DNA of 64,000 nucleotides, taken from Paenibacillus sp. FSL R5-0766. Its GTDB lineage: Bacteria; Bacillota; Bacilli; Paenibacillales; Paenibacillaceae. The translations under genes and the position numbers were made by a program. This document shows, piece by piece, positions 35,542 through 45,557 of the stretch (within the stretch, counting starts at the first letter, position 1; every line of letters starts with the position of its first letter). The notes under the pieces are model-generated. The model made no database searches. It saw only the letters and a list, made by a program, of their open reading frames with translations, and had not been told where the DNA came from. The stretch spans positions 5,208,001-5,272,000 of the forward strand of contig NZ_CP150227.1 of NCBI RefSeq assembly GCF_037971845.1. The letters run 5' to 3'.

Positions 35542-36393
35542 TTATTCATTACTCCTTGTTAATAATAAGCTGATGTCATCCATTGAGATGGGCTTCGTCA
35601 CCAGATCATGCGGTAATTGCTTTTTATCGGATACAAGTACACTGTAATACGTATCAAGGTTTCTTTTGGCAACCACGATATCTTGGTTAAGTGAATTAAG
35701 TTTTTCCATGTCCATATCTACAATTGTATAGTTTTCAAAAACTTCATCTTTCTCTGCATTCAGCAAAATTTCACCTTCCTTTATAATGACAAGATGAGTA
35801 GCTATTTTCTCAATATCACTCATTATATGAGAGGAAAGTAATATACCCCCGTTTTCTTTGCTGGCAAAACTTTTTAACTCATTTAACATCTCTTCTCTTG
35901 ATGAGGAGTCAAGCCCTCCCGTCGCTTCGTCAAGAAGCAATAATTGTGCATTATGCGATAATGCAACAGCAACTGACAGTTTCATTGACATCCCACGTGA
36001 AAATTCATTTACCTTTTTATCTACAGGAAGAGAAAAAGAACTAACTAAACGATGAAAGTTATCCTGATCCCAAGAATCAAACAATTTGCCAAAAACTTTA
36101 TTCAGTTGCTTTATTGTAAGATGAGCCGGTAGATTAGCTGCATCAAATACGACGCCAATCTTCTCTTTGATTTTAGGGTTTTTATTTATATTTTCTTCTC
36201 CAAATATGTTCACCATGCCATCGTCATTGGAAATTAACCCTAATACAATTTTGAATGTTGTTGATTTCCCCGCACCGTTATCGCCAATAAAACCAACAAT
36301 TGATCCGGATGGGACATTAAATGAAATCCCCTTTAAGACAACCTTGTTTCCATAGGATTTTCTAACATTTTTAATTTCTAAAAGATTTGACAT
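35542..36393 (-). CDS. ABC transporter ATPase of the lanthipeptide cluster
   Basis: A 283-residue ATP-binding subunit. Walker A GDNGAGKST, Q-loop GVVFDAANLP, signature FSRGMSMKLSVAVAL (degenerate LSGGQ), Walker B LLLLDEATGGLD and switch His in LLSSHI are in order. A C-terminal extension of about 65 residues follows the ATPase core, as in bacitracin/lantibiotic-type (BcrA, YtrB) exporters. It pairs with the downstream permease and is 26 nt from the protease genes. Confidence 0.9.
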   Translation of the reverse strand: MSNLLEIKNVRKSYGNKVVLKGISFNVPSGSIVGFIGDNGAGKSTTFKIVLGLISNDDGMVNIFGEENINKNPKIKEKIGVVFDAANLPAHLTIKQLNKVFGKLFDSWDQDNFHRLVSSFSLPVDKKVNEFSRGMSMKLSVAVALSHNAQLLLLDEATGGLDSSSREEMLNELKSFASKENGGILLSSHIMSDIEKIATHLVIIKEGEILLNAEKDEVFENYTIVDMDMEKLNSLNQDIVVAKRNLDTYYSVLVSDKKQLPHDLVTKPISMDDISLLLTRSNE

Positions 36394-36419
36394 TCTCTCA
36401 CCTCCTGATTTTCTGTTTT

Positions 36420-37712
36420 CTATTTGTCCTTTACAATTAATGTTGTTCTTGAATCATCCGAAAAGTGTACATGCAGTACATCTTCAAGATCAGATGCTGT
36501 TAAGCTCTCAAGTGTTGGCAATACGTCAAATAAGTCCAAGTCATTAAAACGATAACGTGTAAATTGATTAGCGATAAATTGAGGCGAGTTAATGGCACTT
36601 AAAAATGCACCAATCTCTTTGTTAATAACACGTTCTGCATCGTCTTGATTGATGGAGTCCTTTTTAAATTTCTCGATGGTTTCACTTATAATTTTAATTA
36701 CGTCTTCAGGCGAATAACTGTTTCCACCTATGATCGAAAACCCAAAATTCTTTTCATGTGTATATTCGAAATTAAATGATTTGTCCACATAACCATTCTC
36801 ATACATTTTCTCATAAGCTTCTGAACCGCTTCCGAACATCAACTCAAGCAAAACATTTAATGACAACTCATATTTAAGTATCTCTTGTCCTTGTTTTATC
36901 GGAAATGATTCTTTGTATCCAATAAAAACTTTAGGAATCGGAACTGGCAATTTTATAACACTTGAGCTTTTGTTCACTGCAGCACCTTCTTCAGGAAAAA
37001 AACGGCGAATCTTTTTAGTTTCCGGAAATTCTTTTTGCTCCTGGTTGCTTCGAACAAGCCTTAAAATTTCTTCAGGAACTACAGGTCCAATAACGAACAG
37101 CAACATGTTGCTCGGGTGATAAAATGTATTATAGCAAGTGTACAAATCCTCTTTTGTAATTTGTTGAATAGAAGGAATTGTTCCTGCAAGATCGATTTTA
37201 ACTGGATGACTCTTATACAGATTATCCAGAACACCAAATCGTGCACGCCAGTCTGGATTATCGTCATACATTTTTATTTCCTGTTCAATGATACCTTTTT
37301 CCTTTTCTACCGTTTCATCTGTAAAATAGGGTTCCTGAACAAAATCAAGAAGAGTTGTGAGATTCTCTTTTATGCGAGATGTAGCCGATAATGTATACGC
37401 TGTACGAGTGAAACCGGTGAATGCATTAACAAAGGCTCCTTGCTCTGCAAATTTATGAAATGCATCCCATTTTTCACATTCAAACATCTTATGTTCTAAA
37501 AAATGGGCTATTCCATCCGGGAATTGAACAAAATAATCTTTTCCTTCAGGTGAAAATTTGTTATCTATCGAACCGTACTTAGTTGTGAATGTAGCAACTG
37601 TTTTATGGAAGTCTTTCTTGGGATGTATGTACACTTCAAGGCCATTGGGGAGCTTTTTATAATATATGGTTTCTTCTAATCCCTCATAAATAATGGGGTG
37701 CAATTCATTCAC
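36420..37712 (-). CDS. M16B zinc metallopeptidase, catalytic subunit
   Basis: A 430-residue M16-family peptidase with the inverted zinc motif HFLEH (His70, Glu73, His74). The third ligand region is EKGIIEQEIKMYDDNPDWR around residue 145, similar to YmfH. A second M16 half (FIGYKESFPIKQGQEILKY) follows. M16B pairs of this type have been shown in Paenibacillus to trim class III lanthipeptide leaders. The start overlaps the partner gene stop by 4 nt (ATGA). Probable role: leader removal from the two precursors. Confidence 0.9.
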   Translation of the reverse strand: MNELHPIIYEGLEETIYYKKLPNGLEVYIHPKKDFHKTVATFTTKYGSIDNKFSPEGKDYFVQFPDGIAHFLEHKMFECEKWDAFHKFAEQGAFVNAFTGFTRTAYTLSATSRIKENLTTLLDFVQEPYFTDETVEKEKGIIEQEIKMYDDNPDWRARFGVLDNLYKSHPVKIDLAGTIPSIQQITKEDLYTCYNTFYHPSNMLLFVIGPVVPEEILRLVRSNQEQKEFPETKKIRRFFPEEGAAVNKSSSVIKLPVPIPKVFIGYKESFPIKQGQEILKYELSLNVLLELMFGSGSEAYEKMYENGYVDKSFNFEYTHEKNFGFSIIGGNSYSPEDVIKIISETIEKFKKDSINQDDAERVINKEIGAFLSAINSPQFIANQFTRYRFNDLDLFDVLPTLESLTASDLEDVLHVHFSDDSRTTLIVKDK

Positions 37713-38983
37713 TCCTCTCTATTCAAAAAGTAGATCGAATCCAGTTCCCACTTTTTAGCCGTGCAAATGACATCAGCTTTTGATATTTTACTAATTCTTT
37801 GAATCTGATCATGTATATCAATAGATAATCCACTATCCACAGATTGAATGAATATGTCCATAATTCCTACAGGAGAATCATGCGCTTCCAATAATAGATT
37901 AATCAACATTCCTTTACCTTGTTCAACTTCCGCATCTGTAAATTCTCCTTGTTTCATGGCACGCTCTTGTTCTCTAATCATTTCAACTACACGTTCATAA
38001 TGAATGAAATCAATCCCTGCCATAGCGATCAATAATCCTTTATTGCTTTCCATTTGGGAATGAGAGAAGTAAGCAAGACTTTCCTTTTCACGTATATTAC
38101 GAAATAGCTTGGAAGATGGAAACCTGCCAAAAATAGCATTCGCCACTCTTGCAGCCTCGTAATCCTCATCTTGTATTGTCGAAGAAATTCTGTACCCTAA
38201 CAGAAGGATACCTTGCTTTACGTCCATTTTATCTTCAATAACTTTAATATCATTTACAGTTACACCTGCAGAAGAAAACCCTTTCATAAATTCATTGTTA
38301 TGTTGTTCACAAAAGATGTTCTGCACCATTAATTTGACCTGATCTTCGTTAAACGCACCCACAATAAATAAGTCAAAACGATCCGTTTGAAGCATATTTT
38401 CGTAGGCTTGATAAATTGCTATTGCATCCAGTGAATTAATATCTTCTTTTCTTCCGAATGCTGGAATTTGGTAAGGCTCACCTTTATACATCTCTTCTAG
38501 CAAGCGAACATTCGCGTATAGCATTTTTTCATTATGTATTGAATCAATCCGTTGTTTTAAGGAACGTTTCTCTTGTTCAACAATTACAGAATGAAACCCT
38601 CCATTTTCAATTAAGGGATTGTAAACGATCTCATGCAATAACTCAAGAGACGACTTCAGTAATGAAGCAGAATCATCAAGAAATTTGTCCGCAGGTATCT
38701 CCATCCTAAAAACAATGCTATGATCTTCACCTTTTTTTTGTACATCTAGAAGGAGAGTTGCTCCGTACAATTTATCAAGTTTTTGTTGTATCAACTTACG
38801 ATTCGGGTAATGTATTGACCCTCCGTTCAGGATATGGGGAATGAGTGCTCTTGCAGTGATCAAACTCTCTTGGAGAGGCGACTTCATCGTTAACATAATG
38901 CTTACTGTCTTAAATTTATTCGTGTTGTACAGGTGAAGATGTACGCCGTTTAACTCCTCGGAACTTATATGTATATCTTCCAA
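37709..38983 (-). CDS. M16B peptidase-like subunit lacking the zinc motif
   Basis: A 424-residue M16-fold partner, YmfF-like. The HxxEH position is occupied by HILNGGSIHYPNRKL, so no zinc site is present. The substrate-binding Arg-Tyr pair of the complementary subunit is present in SSKLFRNIREKESLAYF. The two genes therefore encode a split-site heterodimer in which one subunit supplies catalysis and the other binds the C-terminal side. GAGGGGG precedes a TTG start; an ATG six codons upstream lacks a ribosome site. Confidence 0.87.
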   Translation of the reverse strand: MEDIHISSEELNGVHLHLYNTNKFKTVSIMLTMKSPLQESLITARALIPHILNGGSIHYPNRKLIQQKLDKLYGATLLLDVQKKGEDHSIVFRMEIPADKFLDDSASLLKSSLELLHEIVYNPLIENGGFHSVIVEQEKRSLKQRIDSIHNEKMLYANVRLLEEMYKGEPYQIPAFGRKEDINSLDAIAIYQAYENMLQTDRFDLFIVGAFNEDQVKLMVQNIFCEQHNNEFMKGFSSAGVTVNDIKVIEDKMDVKQGILLLGYRISSTIQDEDYEAARVANAIFGRFPSSKLFRNIREKESLAYFSHSQMESNKGLLIAMAGIDFIHYERVVEMIREQERAMKQGEFTDAEVEQGKGMLINLLLEAHDSPVGIMDIFIQSVDSGLSIDIHDQIQRISKISKADVICTAKKWELDSIYFLNREE

Positions 38984-39435
38984 CTGTGATTTCCCCCTCA
39001 TATATCTATATAAGAATTCTTTTTATGTCCAAATCCATAAATATATTAATTGATGATCACCAAGATAGTAAACTAAATAATCTACATTTACATATTTTTT
39101 CCACTATTGTATCATAACCTATCATATAGTTCTACCATAATTGCCAAAATAATTCAAAATTCCTCTTTACTACAAACGGACGTTCCTCACGTAACATCGA
39201 CTCTTTGAGAACTCACTCTTGTTTATGCGTTTGAATTATTAAAATGTTCTGAAACTGCACATTTGATATTTAGAAGTGACTGATGTGGAGAGAAAGCTGA
39301 AAAAGAGGAATTATAGATAAGGTGATCTTAAGAGAACGTCATCAGAGAAAATAACAAGCTGGCTCCTGGTGTTTACCATAACCAGCTTGCAAATTGGATT
39401 TCTATAAATCTTTTAGTATCCTGCCATTTGTTTGC
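38984..39435. promoter_or_regulatory. AT-rich region upstream of the lanthipeptide operon
   Basis: About 450 nt of low-G+C sequence separate the protease gene from the small membrane protein gene. The operon promoter must lie here. The best candidate on the minus strand is TTGGCA near 39143 with TATGAT 15 nt away, and a second TATGATACAAT near 39110; neither spacing is ideal. No gene was seen. Confidence 0.35.
39355..39394 (-). terminator. Stem-loop after the small membrane protein gene
   Basis: CAAGCTGG...CCAGCTTG, an 8-bp perfect stem with a loop of about 19 nt. In minus-strand sense it is followed by TTATTTTC. It plausibly ends the membrane protein gene. Confidence 0.6.
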
Positions 39436-39741
39436 TTATCTTTTTGCAAATATAGCTGATATACTATCTCCCAATGCTTGAATCAATATTGCAACAACGT
39501 GAACTATCAAAAACAAATTAAAAAATGGAAAAGAATACGGGGCAATCCGTTCGGTGAGTAATTTTGATTCCAAAATCCCTCTTACCGTTTTGGCCAATAC
39601 GTTGTCACTATCGTTTATACTGGGTTCCAAGAAAGTGCCATCAATGGCGATAAAAATCATTTGAACAACTATGAATATTCCAATCGTAATGATCCAGCGC
39701 TTTGCTCGATTAGAATGACGCTTTTGAGGAGCATACGACAT
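39436..39741 (-). CDS. Small membrane protein next to the lanthipeptide cluster
   Basis: A 101-residue protein. A basic N-terminus (RHSNRAKR) is followed by transmembrane helix WIITIGIFIVVQMIFIAI, an extracytoplasmic loop (GTFLEPSINDSDNVLAK) and a second hydrophobic stretch PFFNLFLIVHVVAILIQAL ending in IFAKR. GAAAGGAGGAA precedes the ATG. It shares the AT-rich composition of the cluster. An immunity or accessory function is possible, but no family is recognised. Confidence 0.7.
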   Translation of the reverse strand: MSYAPQKRHSNRAKRWIITIGIFIVVQMIFIAIDGTFLEPSINDSDNVLAKTVRGILESKLLTERIAPYSFPFFNLFLIVHVVAILIQALGDSISAIFAKR

Positions 39742-39905
39742 CGTAGTTCCTCCTTTCTGAATTAAATTTGAATCCTCATTGAATATGCATATTCCTAGTA
39801 GTTGTATTTAAGATATATATATATACCACACATAGATTATATACCACTTCCATATTACAAATCACTTATTTTATCCCAAATAAAGAAAAAAAAGTATAAT
39901 CAAGC

Positions 39906-40460
39906 TTAAAAATGAAACCGCGCATGCCCTCCATCGGTCACACCTTCAATCTGTTCGATATCCAGCAGTCTGCGCTTCATCTCCAGGCCTCCACGGAACC
40001 CGGTCAGCTTGCGATTAGCCCCAATAATGCGGTGGCATGGTAGCAGAACCGGAATTGGATTGGCCCCATTGGCAGCCCCAACTGCTCGCACAGCCGAAGG
40101 TCTTCCAATCGCAGCGGCAATGTCACCATAGGTCCGAATTTCACCGTAAGGCACACGCCCTAGCTCTCTCCATACCTCCTGCTGGAAGTTCGTTCCGATC
40201 AAGTCCAGTGGGATCGCATCTGTATAAGCCATCGGTTCTCCTGCAAAATAGGACTGCAACCAGTCGATCATACCTGTTTGTTTCAGAGCATCCTCGTTCT
40301 CTTCCAGTTCCACGCCAGGTGCAACCTTCTGTATCCAGCCGTTCCAATCTTCCAATGTTTCGTTTGGCATGACCACTCGGCACAATCCCTGTTCCGTAGC
40401 GAGCAGCACCCATGGACGACCGTCCAACTGCATCGTGGTGTACATCAACTTTTTTCTCAT
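39906..40460 (-). CDS. ogt: Methylated-DNA--protein-cysteine methyltransferase
   Basis: A 184-residue suicide repair protein that transfers methyl groups from O6-methylguanine to its own Cys. The active site is LLPCHRIIG, with Arg-finger segment GAIGRPSAVRAVGAANG-like (AAAIGRPSAVRAVGAANGAN) and the RGGLEMKRRLLDIE helix. The N-terminal 85 residues form the ribonuclease-H-like domain. GGGAGAGGG precedes the ATG. It is 42 nt downstream of the alkD-like gene. A decayed copy of its C-terminus lies at 30455-30512. Confidence 0.93.
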   Translation of the reverse strand: MRKKLMYTTMQLDGRPWVLLATEQGLCRVVMPNETLEDWNGWIQKVAPGVELEENEDALKQTGMIDWLQSYFAGEPMAYTDAIPLDLIGTNFQQEVWRELGRVPYGEIRTYGDIAAAIGRPSAVRAVGAANGANPIPVLLPCHRIIGANRKLTGFRGGLEMKRRLLDIEQIEGVTDGGHARFHF

Positions 40461-40502
40461 TCGTTTACCGCCCTCTCCCTGGTGGAATGCTTAATGCTAG
40501 AA

Positions 40503-41207
40503 CTAGGAGGTAATCTGCTTCTTCACCTTACGTTTCATACTACGGATCATCTGCTTGCTCTCTGGATCCACGCGATAAGATTCCGTGATTTTCTGAAGTG
40601 CCTTATTATACGTAAAATCGTCCAGGGTATTATGGTTCAGATAACGCATAGTCACCTCAGGTTGTTTCACATAAGCCATTGAGATGGCCCAAGCCACTGC
40701 CATTTTCACATAATACGCCTCGTGCCTAATCTGATCCAATGCGGATAGAACCTGATCGATATATCTCTCATTCAGATAAAAATTCAACAGCATTACCACA
40801 CCAAACCGGATTTCATATTCCTGATCTGATCTCAGATACGGCTGCAAGAACGCCCACATGGGCTCCGAATGGACCTTCGTATATTTCAGTCCAGCACAGA
40901 AGCTGTCACACACCGACCAGTTGTCAATCTTCGGTACAAATGTTTCAATAGCCTTTAACAGTTCGTCCAGATCAGCCTGTACATGCCCAATGACCATCGC
41001 TTGCAACATCACTTCTTCAAAATATTCATCCTCTGCCGTTTCCAGATACGTGCGCCAGTCCCCGGCGGCAAGTTGCTTGGCAATTTTTCGTAAGGCTGGC
41101 AACCTTACACCAAGTACATTCGTGATGTTGGGAATAAGTGCAGCCGAGAATTTCTGATACTCCGGCTCAACCATGCTGAGCAATTGTGTTCTGATATCTA
41201 CTTCCAC
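40503..41207 (-). CDS. AlkD-like DNA alkylation repair protein
   Basis: A 234-residue all-helical HEAT-like-repeat DNA glycosylase relative (AlkD/AlkC superfamily) that removes alkylated bases. LGVRLPALRKIAKQL, IDNWSVCDSFCAGLK and EIRFGVVMLLNFYL are characteristic; the Trp-Asp-type pocket residues lie around NWSVCDSF. GAGGAGG places the start at a GTG (VEVDIRTQLL); a 23-residue upstream extension is unlikely. It forms an alkylation-repair operon with ogt. A truncated, frameshifted relative lies at 30515-30750. Confidence 0.9.
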   Translation of the reverse strand: MEVDIRTQLLSMVEPEYQKFSAALIPNITNVLGVRLPALRKIAKQLAAGDWRTYLETAEDEYFEEVMLQAMVIGHVQADLDELLKAIETFVPKIDNWSVCDSFCAGLKYTKVHSEPMWAFLQPYLRSDQEYEIRFGVVMLLNFYLNERYIDQVLSALDQIRHEAYYVKMAVAWAISMAYVKQPEVTMRYLNHNTLDDFTYNKALQKITESYRVDPESKQMIRSMKRKVKKQITS

Positions 41208-41398
41208 TAGCGCATGTCCTCCTCGTCTGTTGCTGTACAACAAGTATATCCTTGAAGTGGCTGTTTGTAAGCCCATATCGAATGTTTGAGCAAGATTACA
41301 ATATCATTTTGGGTATTCTCTTTTTTTATCCATTTGTTTAACCGCCAACCTATTTCGTTTAAAAATATGAAGCTGACCGAATAGAAAGGAGTGTCGAT

Positions 41399-42769
41399 AT
41401 GAACGGACCTCATACCAAAAAAGATTTCTCCGTGGAGGAGATCACCAAACAACTCGTGCAACATGTGCAATCCCGGAACCTTCCCGATTTCTATAAATTG
41501 GTGAAAGAACTGCATCCCTACGACCTCTCACTTGTATATAAAAAGTTCCCTGAAGAAGAAACCAATCGGTTTCTGCTCCTCTTCAAACCCGATGCTCTGG
41601 CGGATCTCGCCGAGACCCTGAAGCTGCACGACCAGATTCAACTGTTTGAACGACTTGGGCCGGAACGAACACTTGAAGTCATGCAGCGGATGGACAAAAG
41701 TGATTTGATCCGGTTTATGCACGATTTACCCGCCAAACGCCGAGAAGAATTGCTGTCCAACATGAATCTGGACCACTCTGCCATTATCCGATCCGTGCTT
41801 AATTATCCGCCGGAGACGGCAGGACGCATCATGACAGATCAATATCGGACCCTGCTCGCTCATGAGACAGCGAAGGAAGCCTTACGGCAATCACAAGGTA
41901 CCATGCATATCTCCCCCTCCAGTTACCTCTATGTGACCGATGATGAAGGCAAACTGGTCGGTGTCGTGAGTTATCGATCTCTTGCCTTGGCTGACGATAA
42001 GACCCAGGTTGAAGAACTGATGACCCGGCGGGTGATCCATGCAACGGTAGATATGGACCAGGAAGAAGCAGCACAGCTTCTACAGCGTTATGAGTTTATT
42101 GCACTTCCGGTGGTGGATGAAAATCACAGGTTATGCGGTATCATTCAGATGGATGATGTCATCGATATTATTATGGATGAAGCCAGTGAAGATTTGGCCA
42201 AGATGGGGGGCGGCAGCAAGGATATCGACTTTGATACCAAACCACTTGTGGCCGTCAGACGCAGGCTTCCCTGGCTCATATTGCTTCTCTTGATTGGATT
42301 AATCTCGGGAAGTATCGTGGATTTTTTCGAAGATACACTCAATCAGGTTGTGGCATTGGCATTCTTCATGCCGATGATCGCAGGTATGACCGGTAACACA
42401 GGAACGCAGTCTCTGGCTGTTGTGGTACGCGGACTGATCGGACGCAAACTCGACAAAGCCACCGTACTCGCACTGATTGGTCGGGAGATCAAGGTAGGAA
42501 TAATGATTGGCTTGGTATGTGGATTGCTGATTACTGTCATCGCTTATTTCTGGCAAGGGGACTGGCTGCTGGGCGCCATTATTGGGGTATCTCTGTTCCT
42601 CACTCTTGTCATTGGTACACTGACCGGTACATGCATCCCGCTTCTGCTTAGTCGTTTCAAAGTCGACCCGGCTGTTGCCTCTGGCCCGTTAATCACCACA
42701 TTGAATGATATCTTGTCCCTGTTTATCTATTTTGGCATCGCCACACGTTTCCTCGATGCCTTGATGTAA
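41399..42769 (+). CDS. mgtE: Magnesium transporter MgtE
   Basis: A 456-residue Mg2+ channel. The MgtE N-domain (about 30-135) contains LLLFKPDALADLAETL. Two CBS domains follow (about 140-260: ETAGRIMTDQYRTLL, EELMTRRVIHATVDMDQEE), then the plug helix and five transmembrane helices from WLILLLLIGLISG, with the pore segment GMTGNTGTQSLAVVVRGL. AAAGGAGTG precedes the ATG. It is a single gene with a terminator. No Mg2+-sensing M-box was found in the short upstream gap. Confidence 0.93.
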   Translation: MNGPHTKKDFSVEEITKQLVQHVQSRNLPDFYKLVKELHPYDLSLVYKKFPEEETNRFLLLFKPDALADLAETLKLHDQIQLFERLGPERTLEVMQRMDKSDLIRFMHDLPAKRREELLSNMNLDHSAIIRSVLNYPPETAGRIMTDQYRTLLAHETAKEALRQSQGTMHISPSSYLYVTDDEGKLVGVVSYRSLALADDKTQVEELMTRRVIHATVDMDQEEAAQLLQRYEFIALPVVDENHRLCGIIQMDDVIDIIMDEASEDLAKMGGGSKDIDFDTKPLVAVRRRLPWLILLLLIGLISGSIVDFFEDTLNQVVALAFFMPMIAGMTGNTGTQSLAVVVRGLIGRKLDKATVLALIGREIKVGIMIGLVCGLLITVIAYFWQGDWLLGAIIGVSLFLTLVIGTLTGTCIPLLLSRFKVDPAVASGPLITTLNDILSLFIYFGIATRFLDALM

Positions 42770-42785
42770 ATAAGTTGTGCATACA

Positions 42786-42823
42786 GCAAAACAGACCTGA
42801 TCCTGAGATCATGGTCTGTTTTT
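42786..42823. terminator. Bidirectional terminator between mgtE and the sugar importer
   Basis: AACAGACC-GAT/ATC-GGTCTGTT stem followed by TTTTTT on the plus strand. The A-rich left side lets it act in the minus direction as well. Confidence 0.88.
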
Positions 42824-42838
42824 TCATTTTATTAAGTG

Positions 42839-44002
42839 TTACGCCGATCTTTTATTTTTATTATAGATATCAAATGCTACAGCCAGCAGCAAAACCAATC
42901 CCTTAATCCCCTGCTGCCAGTCTATGCCGAGACCAATCAGGGACATCCCGTTATTCAGGACACCCATAACCAAACCACCGATGATGGCACCAAATACCGT
43001 ACCTATGCCCCCTGAAGCGGAAGCACCACCGATGAAGCAGGCCGCAATGGCATCCAGCTCGAAGTTGGTACCCGCTCTTGGCGTAGCTGCATTCAGACGT
43101 GCGGCGAAGATCAACCCGGATACCGCGGCAAGTGTACCCATGTTCACGAAAACCCAGAAGGTTACCTTTTTTGTTTTGACCCCAGACAGACCTGCGGCCT
43201 TCTCATTACCTCCAAGCGCATACACATGCCGTCCCATGACAGTACGATTCATAACGAAGGAGTACACAACGATCAGGACAAACAGCAGAACCAAGATATT
43301 CGGAATACCTGCATAACTTGCGAGTACAAACGTAAACAGATTTGTCACCACAGCCACCACAATCAACTTGAGCAAAAACAGTCCCTGTGACACGACCTCG
43401 AATCCATATTTTCGCTGGGAACGGCGTTCCCGCAGTTCATTGACAATGTACCAAACGGTAAGCACAAGACCCACAATGATAGATACCAGACCGAAACCTG
43501 AGAATTGAATGTCCGCCAGGAAGCCCGAGCTTATTTTCTGGAAACCACCCGGGAAAGGAGAGATCGATTGCCCCTCCAGCACGATCATCGTCAAGCCGCG
43601 GAACAGCAGCATACCTGCCAGCGTCACGATAAATGCCGGAATTCGCACATAGGCGATCCAGAAGCCTTGCCATGCACCGATCAAAGCGCCAACCAGCAAG
43701 GAAGCGATGACCGCAAGCCAAGCCGGAAGCTGCCAATCAACCATCATAATCGCGGCAACGGCACCAACAAAGGCTGCAATGGAACCAACAGACAGGTCAA
43801 TATGCCCGGTAATGATGACCAGCACCATTCCGATCGCCAGCACCAAAATGTAGCTGTTCTGCAAGATCAGATTCGTAATATTAATCGGCTTGAGCAACAG
43901 CCCGCCTGTAAGTACCTCGAACAAAAGCATAATCACTACCAAGGCAATAATCATGCCGTATTGACGGATATTATTTTTGAACAGTTTTGTTATCATTTCC
44001 AT
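42839..44002 (-). CDS. Monosaccharide ABC importer permease (GguB/XylH type)
   Basis: A 387-residue permease of the CUT2 class with about 10 hydrophobic helices. The signature is [18 protein letters not shown] with [27 protein letters not shown] start ([20 protein letters not shown]). Family-typical [19 protein letters not shown] and [20 protein letters not shown] follow. The length (above the usual 320) matches XylH/GguB. GGAGGCGG precedes the ATG and the gene overlaps the ATPase by 32 nt. Confidence 0.92.
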   Translation of the reverse strand: MEMITKLFKNNIRQYGMIIALVVIMLLFEVLTGGLLLKPINITNLILQNSYILVLAIGMVLVIITGHIDLSVGSIAAFVGAVAAIMMVDWQLPAWLAVIASLLVGALIGAWQGFWIAYVRIPAFIVTLAGMLLFRGLTMIVLEGQSISPFPGGFQKISSGFLADIQFSGFGLVSIIVGLVLTVWYIVNELRERRSQRKYGFEVVSQGLFLLKLIVVAVVTNLFTFVLASYAGIPNILVLLFVLIVVYSFVMNRTVMGRHVYALGGNEKAAGLSGVKTKKVTFWVFVNMGTLAAVSGLIFAARLNAATPRAGTNFELDAIAACFIGGASASGGIGTVFGAIIGGLVMGVLNNGMSLIGLGIDWQQGIKGLVLLLAVAFDIYNKNKRSA

Positions 44003-45536
44003 GCTTGCCGCCTCCAGACTTGGTCATATATCTCATCAACGTTTCCTGCGATGCTTGCTCCCGGCTGACTTCACCGGTGATTCGTCCGGCATTCATCACA
44101 TAGATCCGGTCACACAGGCCAAGAACCTCCGGAAGCTCGGATGAGATTACCAGTACGCCCTTGCCTTCAGCAGCAAGCCGATGAATGATCGTATAGATTT
44201 CGAATTTCGCTCCCACATCGATACCGCGGGTAGGTTCATCCAGGATAAGAATATCTGGTCCGGCAAAAATCCATTTGCTGAGCACCACTTTTTGCTGGTT
44301 GCCTCCACTCAGATTACCGGTCTTCTGCAAAATACTTGGTGCTTTGATGTTCATGCTTTTCTTCATCTTTTCCGCCACCAGTACTTCTTCACGCTCGTTC
44401 ACTACTGCGTTTCGCGTCAGCTTGCTCAGACCCGTTAAGGAAATATTGCGCTTGATGTCATCCATCAGAATGAGTCCGTATTCCTTGCGGTCTTCTGTCA
44501 CATAAGCAAACCCATTCTGAATAGCCTCTGTGACGGTATTGTTGTGGATCGGTTTACCATTCTTAATGAGTTGACCCGAAATATTCCGGCCATAGGATTT
44601 GCCAAAGATACTCATGGCAAGCTCGGTACGCCCAGCGCCCATCAGCCCGGCAATACCTACAATCTCACCACGTCTGATATTCATATGGATCTGATCCAGT
44701 ACCTTCCGCTCGGCATGATGTTCGTGATATACCGTCCAGTCCTTTACCTCTAGGATAACTTCACCAATGGTCGCATGACGTTCCGGATAACGGCTGGTGA
44801 GATCACGTCCTACCATTCCGCTAATAATCCGGTCCTCCGTCACTTTTTCCTTCTTCATATCCAACGTCTCAATTGTCTTGCCATCCCGTAAAATGGTCAC
44901 AGAATCGGATACCTTGGATACCTCATTCAGCTTGTGTGAGATCAGGATACAGGCGATGCCCTGTTTCTTGAATTCCAGCATCAATTGCAGCAGATTTTCA
45001 CTGTCGTCCTCGTTCAGCGCAGCGGTTGGCTCATCCAAAATAAGCAGCCGAACCTTTTTGGAGAGCGCTTTCGCAATTTCGACCAGTTGCTGCTTGCCTA
45101 CACCGATGCTGGATACCAGCGTGTTTGGATTTTCGCTCAGTCCCACCTTCGAGAGCAGTTCTCGTGTACCTACAAAAGTTTCCTTCCAGTTGACAATTCC
45201 TTTGCTCGCACGCTCATTGCCCAGATATATATTTTCCGCGATTGAAAGGTAGGGAATCAGGGCCAGCTCCTGATGGATAATGACAATTCCCAGATCCTCG
45301 CTCTGCTTGATATTCTTGAACTCACAATTTTTGCCCTGAAATAAAATGTCGCCTTCATACGTGCCATGTGGATATACACCACTCAGTACCTTCATCAAGG
45401 TAGATTTACCTGCGCCATTTTCACCACATATGGAATGAATTTCGCCTTCACGGACTTTTAGATTGACATTTTCCAGTGCTTTAACGCCAGGAAAGGTTTT
45501 GGTGATGTTTTTCATTTCCAGAATGATTCCGGCCAT
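43971..45536 (-). CDS. Monosaccharide ABC importer ATPase (XylG/GguA type)
   Basis: A 521-residue CUT2 ATPase with two fused nucleotide-binding domains. The first has Walker [10 protein letters not shown] and Walker [16 protein letters not shown]. The second has the modified GLMGAGRTE loop and [20 protein letters not shown] with [22 protein letters not shown] precedes [10 protein letters not shown]. It couples to the overlapping permease. Confidence 0.93.
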   Translation of the reverse strand: MAGIILEMKNITKTFPGVKALENVNLKVREGEIHSICGENGAGKSTLMKVLSGVYPHGTYEGDILFQGKNCEFKNIKQSEDLGIVIIHQELALIPYLSIAENIYLGNERASKGIVNWKETFVGTRELLSKVGLSENPNTLVSSIGVGKQQLVEIAKALSKKVRLLILDEPTAALNEDDSENLLQLMLEFKKQGIACILISHKLNEVSKVSDSVTILRDGKTIETLDMKKEKVTEDRIISGMVGRDLTSRYPERHATIGEVILEVKDWTVYHEHHAERKVLDQIHMNIRRGEIVGIAGLMGAGRTELAMSIFGKSYGRNISGQLIKNGKPIHNNTVTEAIQNGFAYVTEDRKEYGLILMDDIKRNISLTGLSKLTRNAVVNEREEVLVAEKMKKSMNIKAPSILQKTGNLSGGNQQKVVLSKWIFAGPDILILDEPTRGIDVGAKFEIYTIIHRLAAEGKGVLVISSELPEVLGLCDRIYVMNAGRITGEVSREQASQETLMRYMTKSGGGKHGNDNKTVQK

Positions 45537-45557
45537 GGGATGTGCTCCTTTCATTTA

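Noticed and set aside
41277..41398. Possible M-box riboswitch upstream of mgtE
   Set aside because: The gap is only about 190 nt to the alkD start and no conserved M-box stems or terminator could be found.
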